Origin: Cloeon dipterum
Taxonomy: Eukaryota; Arthropoda; Insecta; Ephemeroptera; Baetidae
DNA length: 64,000 nucleotides
Reading direction: 5' to 3'
NCBI RefSeq assembly: GCF_949628265.1
Contig: NC_088788.1
Span: 21,190,335 to 21,254,334 of the forward strand
Of this stretch, positions 10,601-19,661 are shown piece after piece; position 1 is the first letter of the stretch, and the number at the start of each line of letters is the position of its first letter. Made by a program: the position numbers and the translations under genes. The notes beneath the pieces are model-generated. The model made no database searches, was not told the DNA's origin, and saw only the letters and a list, made by a program, of their open reading frames with translations.

Positions 10601-13320
10601 GGTGCGGTGCTTTCTTCAAGGCCAGCCAATGATGAGTGTAGATCTAGTCACATATTAATGGTTCGTGTGCTCTAGACCACCACTCACCACTGGACAGCCC
10701 GGGGACACGTGGCAACAGCGCCTCCGGCTCGCTCGCCGGCCGCTCTGATGCAGCAGTGGCAGCGACGGCGGTGGCTGCCTTGATGCATGACATGGCATTG
10801 ACACTTCTCGCAGCCGCCGTGACCCTTAATCAAGCATCAGAGCGCGCGTCACACAATCCAACTCGGAATATTTCGCACGTTTTGCATTATTCATGTGAAT
10901 AACATGCATCTCATTCCGAGCAGCCGGCGCTTTTTTGAATCGATTTCTGAAATTATCGGCGGCGAGGAAGCTGCCTGCTTACCGGATAAAACGAAGTGAA
11001 AGTTCTCTCAGGTGATATTACCTCACTTGCGGCAAGGAGCGTGCTTTTCCCGGGCGAGCCTAACAAAGAATGAGCAGGGGGAAATCGCCGACCGGGTGAG
11101 CGTCAGGTATTTGGCGGCAATGCACGCGGCAGGTGGAAAGGTGGAATCACGCACCCCCCAAAGGGGAGAGGGTAGGGAGGACGCGTTCGGTGGACGCTTC
11201 TGACGAGAGGCTAGGGCCCCCCAACCACCCTTCCACAAATCACGACAAAGGAATTCGGCTATCGACAAAATGGACACTGAAAATTCCACTCATCAGGTCG
11301 CTAACTAATAAAATAGGGAGGGCGAATTACGGCCGAATGAGTCTTGGACAGCGGAAATTGCGCGATTCGGCGAAGCGAATGAGGAAAAATAAAAGAGAAA
11401 TTTGCCACGAAATTCTCACCGACGGCAGCAGGCGCGTGGAGTGAAACTATCTTGCACAGGCGGTGCGCTCACTTTCACTGGCCGCACGATTCGCGCTGGC
11501 TCGGCGGCGGCGATAAGAAAATCGCTCAGCAGGACAGAGAGGCAGCGATTTCGTGCGAAAATGCATCTTGGTGGAAGCGGCGGCCGTGATGGAAGATTTG
11601 GACGCCTGCGAGCGAGCCAACGCGCTAGCTTGTGGTGGCTGCGGCTGGCAAGCGTCATTTAGTGGCCTTGAGAAAAATCCCTTCTTCTCAGGCAGGCGGC
11701 AGCGCAGGTAAAGAGAAAGGAGAACCTGCGGCAGGTCGAACCGCCGAGGCCTCCCCTCCAACCCCGCCTGAGCTGTGCTGCCTCTGCTTCCATCTATCCA
11801 TCTCCCGCCCCCACAAGAGCAGGAGAGCGACAAAAAATCACATATTTTCCACGCAGGTATGTGTGCAAAGCGGCGAAAAGAGGCAAGCAGCCAGGCAGGC
11901 GAGCAAGCGAGCAGGTATCCCAACACAAGATGCATTAGGTTCCCACCAAAATGTGGCAACCCCGCCTGTTATATTCCAATTTTCTTTGTAGTGCTCCCCT
12001 CTTTTTCAATTTCAAGGAGTATTATTATTCCTGTTGCTGCGGTGCCTCTCTTCGCCAGCTTCTTTTGAGATTTCTTTTCGTTGCTACAAAAAGCCAGCCT
12101 CTACTATACTTCCGAGAGCATGCACACGAGAAAAAAAATAACAAGAGCGTGCAAAGAAAATTGCACAGAGCACTCACCCTCTGTGGTGTCACGTATCCAG
12201 ATGGGATGCTTGCGCTTCTGAGAAAAAAAGTTAAGGAAACACTTGTGGAAATTGAGGTTGCATTTAAAATTAGAGCCATAAAATAGTTTTAATAAAAAAA
12301 GAGCACAACACCAACAATAGCAAACAATTGTGATTCATTTGATAAAAACAAACATAATTGTGATTTCACAATTGAAGTTAACAGCGAATGAATGTAATTT
12401 TGAGCTTCAATGAAAGATTGAGACCCGCATATAATAAGGAAATAAGCATGAACTAAATACTTGCTGCAAAACTGAGTCAAAACAGCGGAAAATTATTGGT
12501 ACAAGACCTGTAGTCTCCAAAAAACTTAAAAAATTACCAAAGATAGTGATTTAGTGCTTTGAAAAGCAAAGTTCTGTAAAGATTAACGATTCTATGGAAT
12601 ACAGTATATATGTATTTAATGTGTACACTCCTCGCCCGCCACTTTTAGTTATCGGTACTAAGTTATTTTTATGGGGAAAAAACGAAATGAGTATGTGTGC
12701 GAGAAGTGTAGTGTATGAAGTGTACATTCGACGTGTTATCCAATCAAGAAAAGGATACAAATTTGATTTGGCTAGACTGCTAACCCTCGGCTTGGCTATG
12801 CTTTTCGCCTTATTTTTCTCCCTCTCCATCTCGGCTACCATGCGGGCTAAAATGTCTTCGTCCACCTTGTTGTGCCATCCCAAATGAGACGCGCTGAAAG
12901 CCACCCACTGCTCGGCCAATTCCTCCTCATCTAGCTCATACTGATCGCAAATGTCCAGGCCTGCAAGAATGTCGGCGTCGAGCCGTCGAGACGTACAATT
13001 ATCAAAGAAGCAATAATAAAGTTAAACCATATGCAATAGAATCTGTATATCATTGCAAACGAAGCTAATTTGATCGAATTTCACTCCGAAAAAGCTAACA
13101 GGGCCCGGAAAATGCACCCAAGCGGCCCCATACAGAGAGCAACAAGTTGTCGCAGAGCGAGACACTACTCACGCTCACAATGGGAACCTCGATTCAAATT
13201 AACAGTTGAAATGCGAATGAAAATGATTTAGCGCTACTCACACTTGGAAATAGTGCCGTCGGAGAGTTTAGAAACACCGACATTCTCGAATTCGGCGATT
13301 ATAGCGTCTTTCTTCACCAT
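7650..13320 (-). CDS. POLA2: DNA polymerase alpha subunit B
   Basis: Ten exons: 13320-13242, 12960-12759, 12217-12178, 10126-10047, 9240-8958, 8900-8636, 8579-8348, 8295-8077, 8022-7848, 7793-7650; they join in frame to 572 aa. Seen: an N-terminal domain (CLDICDQYELDEEELAEQWV), a linker with SPASYSPAIFTPSG, then the OB-fold and inactive calcineurin-like phosphoesterase core with VVAAGPYTFSD and LVILCGPFVDS, and a C-terminal block with GGTFARLEL. Known: POLA2 is the non-catalytic B subunit of the polymerase alpha-primase complex, tethering polymerase and primase at replication origins. Least certain are the donor after 12759 (GTATCC, weak) and the 40 bp third exon; both were chosen because they keep frame and give SASIPSGYVTPQR. 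The third intron carries two miRNA hairpins. Confidence 0.93.
10419..10518 (-). ncRNA. mir-279: microRNA hairpin, miR-279 family (copy A)
   Basis: Read on the minus strand this folds into a hairpin whose 3' arm (10455 down to 10434) begins UGACUAGAUCCAUACUCAUC, matching the miR-279 family (seed GACUAGA at positions 2-8). The 5' arm (about 10493-10471) reads GGGUACGGGUCUAGUGCG and pairs with it, with a short loop near 10456-10468. The stem continues outward (CACGG at its base against CCGUG). It lies in intron 3 of POLA2 in the same orientation, so it could be processed from the POLA2 pre-mRNA or its own transcript. Known: miR-279 acts in Drosophila on nerfin-1 and JAK/STAT components. The family call is from recognition of the mature sequence. 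Confidence 0.88.
10615..10708 (-). ncRNA. mir-279: microRNA hairpin, miR-279 family (copy B)
   Basis: A second minus-strand hairpin about 195 bp upstream in transcript sense. Its 3' arm (10650 down to 10629) starts UGACUAGAUCUACACUCAUC, with the same seed GACUAGA, differing from copy A at positions 11, 13 and 22. The 5' arm (about 10688-10668) reads GAGUGGUGGUCUAGAGCACA and pairs almost completely, with a loop around 10652-10666. The lower stem extends through CCA/TGG and GGC/GCC pairs. Paralogous tandem copies with the mature strand on the 3' arm are typical of the miR-279/996/286 family. It shares the POLA2 intron with copy A and they are likely co-transcribed. Confidence 0.87.
10741..10844. 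repeat. Inverted repeat / candidate structured RNA
   Basis: An 11 bp perfect inverted repeat (CGCTCTGATGC at 10741-10751 and GCATCAGAGCG at 10834-10844) encloses a second pair, ACGGCGG at 10765-10771 with CCGCCGT at 10814-10820. The two stems are separated by a symmetric internal loop of about 13 bases per side. It lies 33 bp from miR-279 copy B. It is not a canonical miRNA precursor; function unknown. Confidence 0.4.
10845..12000. other. GC-rich part of POLA2 intron 3
   Basis: This 1.1 kb stretch is visibly richer in G, C and CpG than the rest of the intron and is open in several frames on both strands, none with a recognisable domain. In transcript sense it lies just upstream of the two miR-279 hairpins, so an independent pri-miRNA promoter is a reasonable guess, but no core promoter element identifies it. 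Confidence 0.4.
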
Positions 13321-14051
13321 CTTGGCTGCCAAATGAGAAAAAGCGCGAAAACAGTCCGGTGGAAAAAGGTGACACGTGACCTTGACGTATGTCGGAATAG
13401 CTCGGTTTCCGAAGTTGTCTATCAAAATAACGCGCGTGCAGCCCATGCAACGTGCCGAAGAAACCCATAACAATAAAAATGGCTAAATTACCAGAAAATC
13501 TGCCTGCAGTTGGGTCGGCGAACTACATTTTAGCTAAATTCGGCTGAAATTCGTCGGCTGTCTGCAGCAGTACTGTAAATGGCGTCTGCGCGACCAGCAC
13601 CCGAAACTAATGTTTTCAGCCGTTATCAAGTTTCCGCTTAGACCACAGTGTCGCTAGCAGCTAACTAGGCTCGATGGTGGATGCAAGCTTCGCGAGAAAA
13701 ATACCTCTACCCAACACAAGTGGCGCTGCGAATATCCTCAGTCGCAGGTCGCAGTACCGCTACTTTTTGAAATTTCGAGAATCGTATGATCACACTGATC
13801 ACATCCCAGCATCTCTAAGGACCAAGGATCAACAAGAAGTATTTATTAACTCTATCCTGAGTACCAAGCAGCAATAAGAAGAAACTAGTCCAATCAAAGT
13901 ACGAGCCTACCATAATAACGAAAAATATTCGTGCTTTGTTTGGAAAGTGGAAAGCAGAAAGGGATAAACAGCACGTTGACCAGCTAACAAAACTCTCGAA
14001 ACAATTAATAAACTTCTGAGTATTGTCCATTTATTCTCAAGTAGCTGGGTC

Positions 14052-14604
14052 ATGGCTGAAATTCTCTATGTATTCGGTGAGGAAAGGAGGGCTCAGATGT
14101 TGTTTGGTTGTCAAGTCAGCAGAGACACGGATCACACGGACAACAAAGACACCAAAACCGCGATGAGGATGCCTGAGGATTGCTTCGGCTGCAGAATGGT
14201 ATCTGGAGGTGGACTCATTGGCGCAGGACTCTATATTGCATTCCAAAGCAAAAGAGCAAATAACCTCTCAGTTAAAGTTGCAATGAATACTATTGCATTA
14301 GGTAAGCATGAAATCTGTGATGAGTGATTATCAAATAATTGTTCAGCCAGGGTGAGATCCTGATAAATCAAATTCATCCGAGTGAATCAATCACACCAAG
14401 ATAGAAGTTTGGAAGGCAGGCTTGATTGTCTTTTAATGAGACAAGATTTTGTTTCACAACAGATAATCAAATTAAAATTTTGAATTTTCAGGTGCTGCAG
14501 GTCTTGGCTGTGCAAGGATCTTGAACCTTCCTCCATTTAACAACATTCACAAGGCAAACAAGGAAACCCCCACTTCTCTTCAAAGCACAACAGAAACAAA
14601 TTAG
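14052..14604 (+). CDS. DMAC1-like (DUF4536) mitochondrial membrane protein
   Basis: Two exons (14052-14301 and 14492-14604) join in frame to 120 aa, close to the 112 aa of human DMAC1/TMEM261. The core DCFGCRMVSGGGLIGAGLYI has the CxxC followed by a Gly-rich membrane helix seen in that family, and a second hydrophobic stretch spans the exon junction (ALGAAGLGCARIL). Known: DMAC1 assists assembly of the distal membrane arm of respiratory complex I. The start is uncertain; in-frame ATGs also occur at 14097 and 14163. AATAAA at 14711. The gene is divergent from POLA2 and converges on RTRAF. The family call rests on one short conserved block, so it could be another small membrane protein. Confidence 0.62.
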
Positions 14605-14710
14605 CGAACATTAGCAGAGTACTGTTCCCACTACATAAGACTGGGTATCAATGCGATTTATGCTTGTTAAAGCAGTTTCTGCTACAATCACGCTAGTTGC
14701 GGCTTGGTAC

Positions 14711-14716
14711 AATAAA
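14711..14716 (+). promoter_or_regulatory. Polyadenylation signal of the DMAC1-like gene
   Basis: AATAAA about 107 bp after the stop codon, followed by a T-rich stretch. Confidence 0.55.
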
Positions 14717-14910
14717 CGCTTTCAATAATCTAGCCATCATCCTTTGCTTTCAATTATCCCAGAAGGAAAACAAATTATTTAACCACAGCAATTCGAAGTA
14801 TTTGTATTACCATCATAAGCGACCAAGTTATGTGAAAAATGAAAAATTACCGTAGCAAATTAATTTTAAAGGTATGTATTTTTACAAATATAAAAAATCA
14901 AGAGGAAATC

Positions 14911-14916
14911 TTTATT
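14911..14916 (-). promoter_or_regulatory. Polyadenylation signal of RTRAF
   Basis: Minus-strand AATAAA 35 bp beyond the RTRAF stop. Together with the signal at 14711 it defines a compact tail-to-tail spacer of about 200 bp. Confidence 0.55.
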
Positions 14917-14950
14917 TAAGTAACGAATGTTTTATGGGCTTAGGCAATTT

Positions 14951-16002
14951 TTAGTAGCCAACTTTACCCATGGCAATGTTAGTCTTTGGATCTGCTGTAA
15001 ATCCTTGAAGGGCAACTATTGTTTCATTGATGCTGGTCTGAAGGTGTCGAAGGTCTTTTAGATATAGCAACCTCATTATTTGGACAGCCTGCCCGATTGT
15101 TGGGTCACCAATCTCCTCCAACCCAATGTCTGCGTGATTTAAAGGACATTCAACGCCCTGCAATGAACATACAAGTTAAATATAAAATCAATGGTCAAGA
15201 GCTCAAAATTAGGATTACACCGGGAAAGCAAAAATATACCTTGATAATGACGGTTTCTGGATTTGAGATTGCGTCTGGGTTTAGCCTAGAAATAACTAAC
15301 TTGCTGATTGCACTCAGAGTCAAAAGATGGTCGGGATGAGAAGCGACATTCAGCATTTTCGCCAATTTAAAGACTCCTCCTTTAAAGTCTTCAGAATTGA
15401 CTAAAATTATGGAAATATTTTATTATATTATCAATAAACTTAAATTCTTTAAAAATATATTTCTTTACTTACTATCAATTGACTCTAGTGGATTGGATTG
15501 ACTAGTGGGAGTCTTCTTCACATCCTTGTATTTCTCAACTAAACAAATTATTGCTTTCAGATTCCATTTAGTTTCGTGATTGAAATAAAAAACCTTCATC
15601 TGCGTATTCAAGGCGGATAGCATAGGAGAGCAGCCAATCCACCTCTTCCTTTCGTTTGCCTGAGCTAATTGGGCATCCTAGGTTATTCTTGTACTGCTGA
15701 TAGCCCTTTTCCCACTCTGGCGAATGAGTAACCCTCAACGGATCACGATCCTCAATTCTGAAGTGCCTTATTTTTTGTTCTTCCAACCAAAGCACCAGTG
15801 TCCGGAACTGCTTCTCGTCTTCATGAACAAGAAAAAGAATTCAAAATTATGAACTGGAATCGAAATAAGGAAAAGTAGGGTTACAAAAGCGATGAAGAAA
15901 ATACATATGGACAATCATCCACCTTCTGGATATATTTTTACCTTCACAGTCAAAGGGTTCCTCAGATTGATAATCCAATGCAGCAAGTTTCCTTTTGAAC
16001 AT
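14951..16002 (-). CDS. RTRAF: RTRAF / C14orf166 (hCLE) RNA-binding factor
   Basis: Five exons (16002-15942, 15818-15594, 15538-15473, 15400-15240, 15157-14951) join in frame to 239 aa; the human protein has 244. Start MFKRKLAALDY, then LWLEEQKIRHFRIEDRDPLR and VDWLLSYAIRLEY in the N-terminal calponin-like fold, a short variable linker, and a helical C-terminal part with RLLYLKDLRHLQTSINETIV and ADPKTNIAMGKVG. All are recognisable family blocks. Known: RTRAF belongs to the tRNA ligase complex (RTCB, DDX1, FAM98, ASHWIN) and binds RNA polymerase II; it moves between nucleus and cytoplasm. All splice sites are canonical. Confidence 0.94.
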
Positions 16003-16279
16003 TTTCCTTCCTCCTATTGATTATCTTATCAGTATGTATGTAGTTGTTGTATTTATACGTTTGGAAAGCACTCCTGATTGTGAGCACTTCTTGGCCTTTT
16101 GGCAATCCTCACTCCTTTTCGCTTCGTGATTTTTTAGCAGACTGGACAAGGCAGAGCAGAGAATAAAGAATGAGTGTCATGAGTGAAACCGGCGGAACAG
16201 CAAAGTAGGCGTCTCCGCACGTCTCCGCCTCTCTGCTTGTGCAATTGTGCATTGACTTTAATTATTCTTGATTCTTGCC

Positions 16280-17675
16280 TAGAGACCTGCGCGGTTGCGG
16301 TTTTGGAAAAAAATACCGCAAACCGCACTCCAAAACCGCGGTTTTGGAGTTCTTTTTCAGTTGCGGTGCGGTAGTGGTGCGGTTGCGGTTTTATTTTTGC
16401 GGTTTTGGTCATCCAAAAATAACCGTATTACCTACGACACGACCCCTTCCCTGGCCGATGACTGACAATGAGTCATATCACGAGTTCATGTTCACCAATT
16501 TTGAAAAGTCGGAACTTTCCGAAAAATTCTTAAAATTTTAAAAACTCCACAACTATTTTAAACATGCTCCAATTTTATAAAACCTTTATGACGACTATGA
16601 CGAGTCTAAAAATGTGCAAATTTATTGTTTTTGGATACAAACATTCGAATTTATCGGGTTTTCCAGGCGGACACTTGGGATATTGCATATGCAACCCGAT
16701 ATCGGCGTTCATGAATGTTTTTACTTTTCATGATATGTTGATGAAGATCCCCAGCAAAATTTTAGTCACCTGCTTAAACAATTTTTCTCGAATTTTTCTT
16801 TTTCTCATTAAGTTAAGTGAACATTTGAGTAATTTACCAGAAAATTTGATGGTGCTGGAAAATACATTTTTATTTCCACTTATATAAGATTTCAAATTTC
16901 ATCAGCTTTGCAGAATCTATTCTTATTTTTTCTTTGGACCAAAATTTTTCAGGATTAACTTGCCATTTTCTAGCCTTATATCGAATTTCAAATTTTTATT
17001 AACAAGATTATTTGCCCCCACAGTTTTTCCTCGAGCTGAACTTTCCGACACAGTTTTCAAATTTTCACCGATTTTCATGAAAAATCATATTTTTTCCGAT
17101 TGTTATTTAACACCATTGGCTTCGCCGGAAATTTTCACCCAGATTCCATATATGGTGCATCGCACCACGTTTGCTGAGAAAATTTGAAAAAGCCTTAATT
17201 TTGGCTGAATTTGGATTCTCTTTCCCCACATCCAAAGTGTATGCCACGGTAGGAATTTTTCGGATCGGGCTCCGGGGCCCCGAGCTAGAGCCCCGGAAAC
17301 AGTGAATTGAATAAACAATAATAAATATTAAAGTCCAGTCCACGATTATGATATATTTTTTTAATTTAAATATACATCCAAAATGAACCGCAATTATCTC
17401 AAATCGGAGCCTAAATTTGGAGGAATCAATTTGTATTACGACCGCTATACGGTATTTATTATGTACAAAAAAATTTAGAAAAGAAAAAAAATACCATAAC
17501 AATACTTCACTAAAAAAAACGGAATTTTTGTATTAGTATATTTTCGTTGCGGTTTTTGCGGTTAACCGCAACCGCGGTTATGTCATTGGAGTTGCGGTTT
17601 TGCTGCGGTTGTGGTTAATATTTTGATGGTATTGGTAACAACGGTTGTTAAAAAATAAAACCGCGCAGGTCTCTA
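16280..17675. mobile_element. Non-autonomous DNA transposon with 17 bp TIRs, hAT-like
   Basis: The ends are a perfect 17 bp inverted repeat, TAGAGACCTGCGCGGTT at 16280-16296 and its complement at 17659-17675. Inside both ends the 8-mer GCGGTTTT and the shorter TTGCGGTT recur many times in both orientations, a subterminal repeat array like those bound by hAT transposases. Flanks read TTCTTGCC on the left and GTCTTGCC one base outside the right end, a near-match 8 bp target duplication, the size hAT elements make. The 1.4 kb interior is AT-rich and has no reading frame resembling a transposase (longest 131 codons, unrecognised), so it looks non-autonomous. A TA-duplicating (mariner-type) reading is also possible because TA borders both ends. 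Confidence 0.72.
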
Positions 17676-19440
17676 TGTCTTGCCCTGCACTACCTAGAGC
17701 AAAAGCAGAAACAGAAATCCGAGAAATCCTGAGATTTTCCAGCGTGTACTTTGCGTTCAGCTTTTTGCCTTGTTTATTAGTTTGCCTCTTGCCTACCTAA
17801 TGCCTGCCTGGTCCAGGCCTGGTCTTTGGATGATGATGATCTGGACGAGAGACAATATGATGACTTCTTGTTTGCTTATGGCGTTGAAACGGGTTGAAAT
17901 ATGGAAATTATGAATTATAACAAATAATATATTCATCTTCTTCTCTACATTGCAATTTGAATACAGATTTAATTTTAGTCTATCGTCAAAACTGGTCTAT
18001 GGACATTCCAAATATTTTATTTAAATTAATGTTCTCGATGAAATTTTTTTAATCATTTAATGTACTACTTCTATGTATTAATTCACACCACGAAAATATT
18101 TCTATTTTATAACTCATGCAGCGCATTTCAGTAAAAATGTTATTAAGATAATTGATGTAGTAAAATTCAAAACATTTTTTATTCGATATATTAAGAGGTG
18201 TGATTTTGGTATTGTGCACTGCAAATTATTTTGGCAAGGAAATATTTTCGAATACATATATTCATAAGGTTCATCTTCTATAATAATTATGAAAATGAGA
18301 ATAAACATATTTATATAATTAATACAGTTCTACAAAATATTTTTGCATTTTGGGCCATACAAATAAAGTGAAATAAAAGTGATAATCTTTTGATGACTCG
18401 AATAATAATATATTTTCCTCGTTCTCATTTCTCATATTACGTCAACATTACTTTAAAGTTTAAAGAGACGGATAATTATACTTTTTTGAGATTATTACAT
18501 ATTTATTTAATCAACTCAGGACTTTCAGTTTAAGACTGTCCTTCATGCCTTCATGGTTTCCAAGCTTGAATAAAATGTGAAGAATTAAGAATATTTTGAT
18601 TAGTGGAAGAAATAATACTCAAAAGTGTTATTCAGTTGGTGTGTCCCTCTACCCTGCCCACAGTGCCCACTGCCTTTGATGACGTTTAAAATTTACCGCT
18701 CACGGGCTCTTTAACTTCCTATCATAGCGGCTGTAATAATGCAACCAAGATGAAAAAATTTATTCGATGCATAAACGTTGATAAAGACTTGGATATTGTT
18801 AATCAAATCAAAATATTTTTTAAATTATGAATTTGCGTACAGTATTAATGCATAAAATTTCACTCCTAAATAAGACTTCCCTTGTAAAAAATGTTTTTAA
18901 CTTTTCTGTCACGTTGGCAATTGTACACATTGTATCTGTGTTGAAGGGTAAGGGGAAAGGGAATCAAAACAGACGAACATTACAGGGAATGGCGATGTGT
19001 CAAAGTGAACTATATCATGAATGAAATCTCCCTGGATTCAGAGGCTTCGCTGATGAATAGACACCTACTTCGTAAAGTATGTCGAACATTCCAAGACGGG
19101 CAATAATTTTTGCTGAAAAATGCATCCGCTGTCAAAAGAGAGGCAATGCAAAATTGGGTCGCAATTGCGCGACCGGAATGTTCTATGCAGTCACGCCCCC
19201 TTATTTTGTTTACGCACTGTCACGTAATTCCTTTCTTTTCCGAAAACTTGTCCTGTTGTGACAAATTTTGCAACGTGGTGCCGTTACTGGATAAATACCT
19301 TGTTTTTCTAACGTGCTGACAAAGTCTCACATTTTATCAGAGCGATCCGCATATCTCTAGAAACGTCTGAAAATTTTCCCCCAACACGCAGTCTCGGAAG
19401 GGTCGGGCCAGGCAAAGCACTATCGCTACTTGTCAGTGTG
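17676..19440. other. AT-rich intergenic, nothing recognised
   Basis: Between the transposon and the Roquin 5' region the sequence is strongly AT-rich with only short random frames on both strands. I see no gene, RNA or repeat here. Confidence 0.5.
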
Positions 19441-19661
19441 AGCAGTGTGTATCGCGAGTTAGTGCGTATCAAAAGCGATTTATTCGGCTCGAGGGGCTCC
19501 AACGTTTTAATTCCTAATCATTATGTAAGCGCCTTAATTTTATTGACTCATTAGCGTTATTTTTCAGCACATTAAATTGCGCCAACGACAAAGTTCGTGA
19601 GGCGCTTGTTCAATAGAGGAATTTGCGAAATGTGTGTCAGCATTCATGAAATTTCAGGAGG

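Noticed and set aside
11023-12068. Many overlapping frames of 80-170 codons on both strands
   Set aside because: GC-rich DNA has few stops; frames overlap on both strands, lack domains and sit in the POLA2 intron.
12594-12887. 97-codon plus-strand frame
   Set aside because: Antisense of POLA2 exon 2, which has strong family similarity on the minus strand.
13674-13877. 67-codon plus-strand frame between POLA2 and the DMAC1-like gene
   Set aside because: No recognisable motif, no splice partner, and it lies in the divergent 5' region; more likely 5' UTR or chance.
17107-17502. 131-codon minus-strand frame inside the TIR element
   Set aside because: AT-rich composition, hydrophobic random sequence, no transposase motif.
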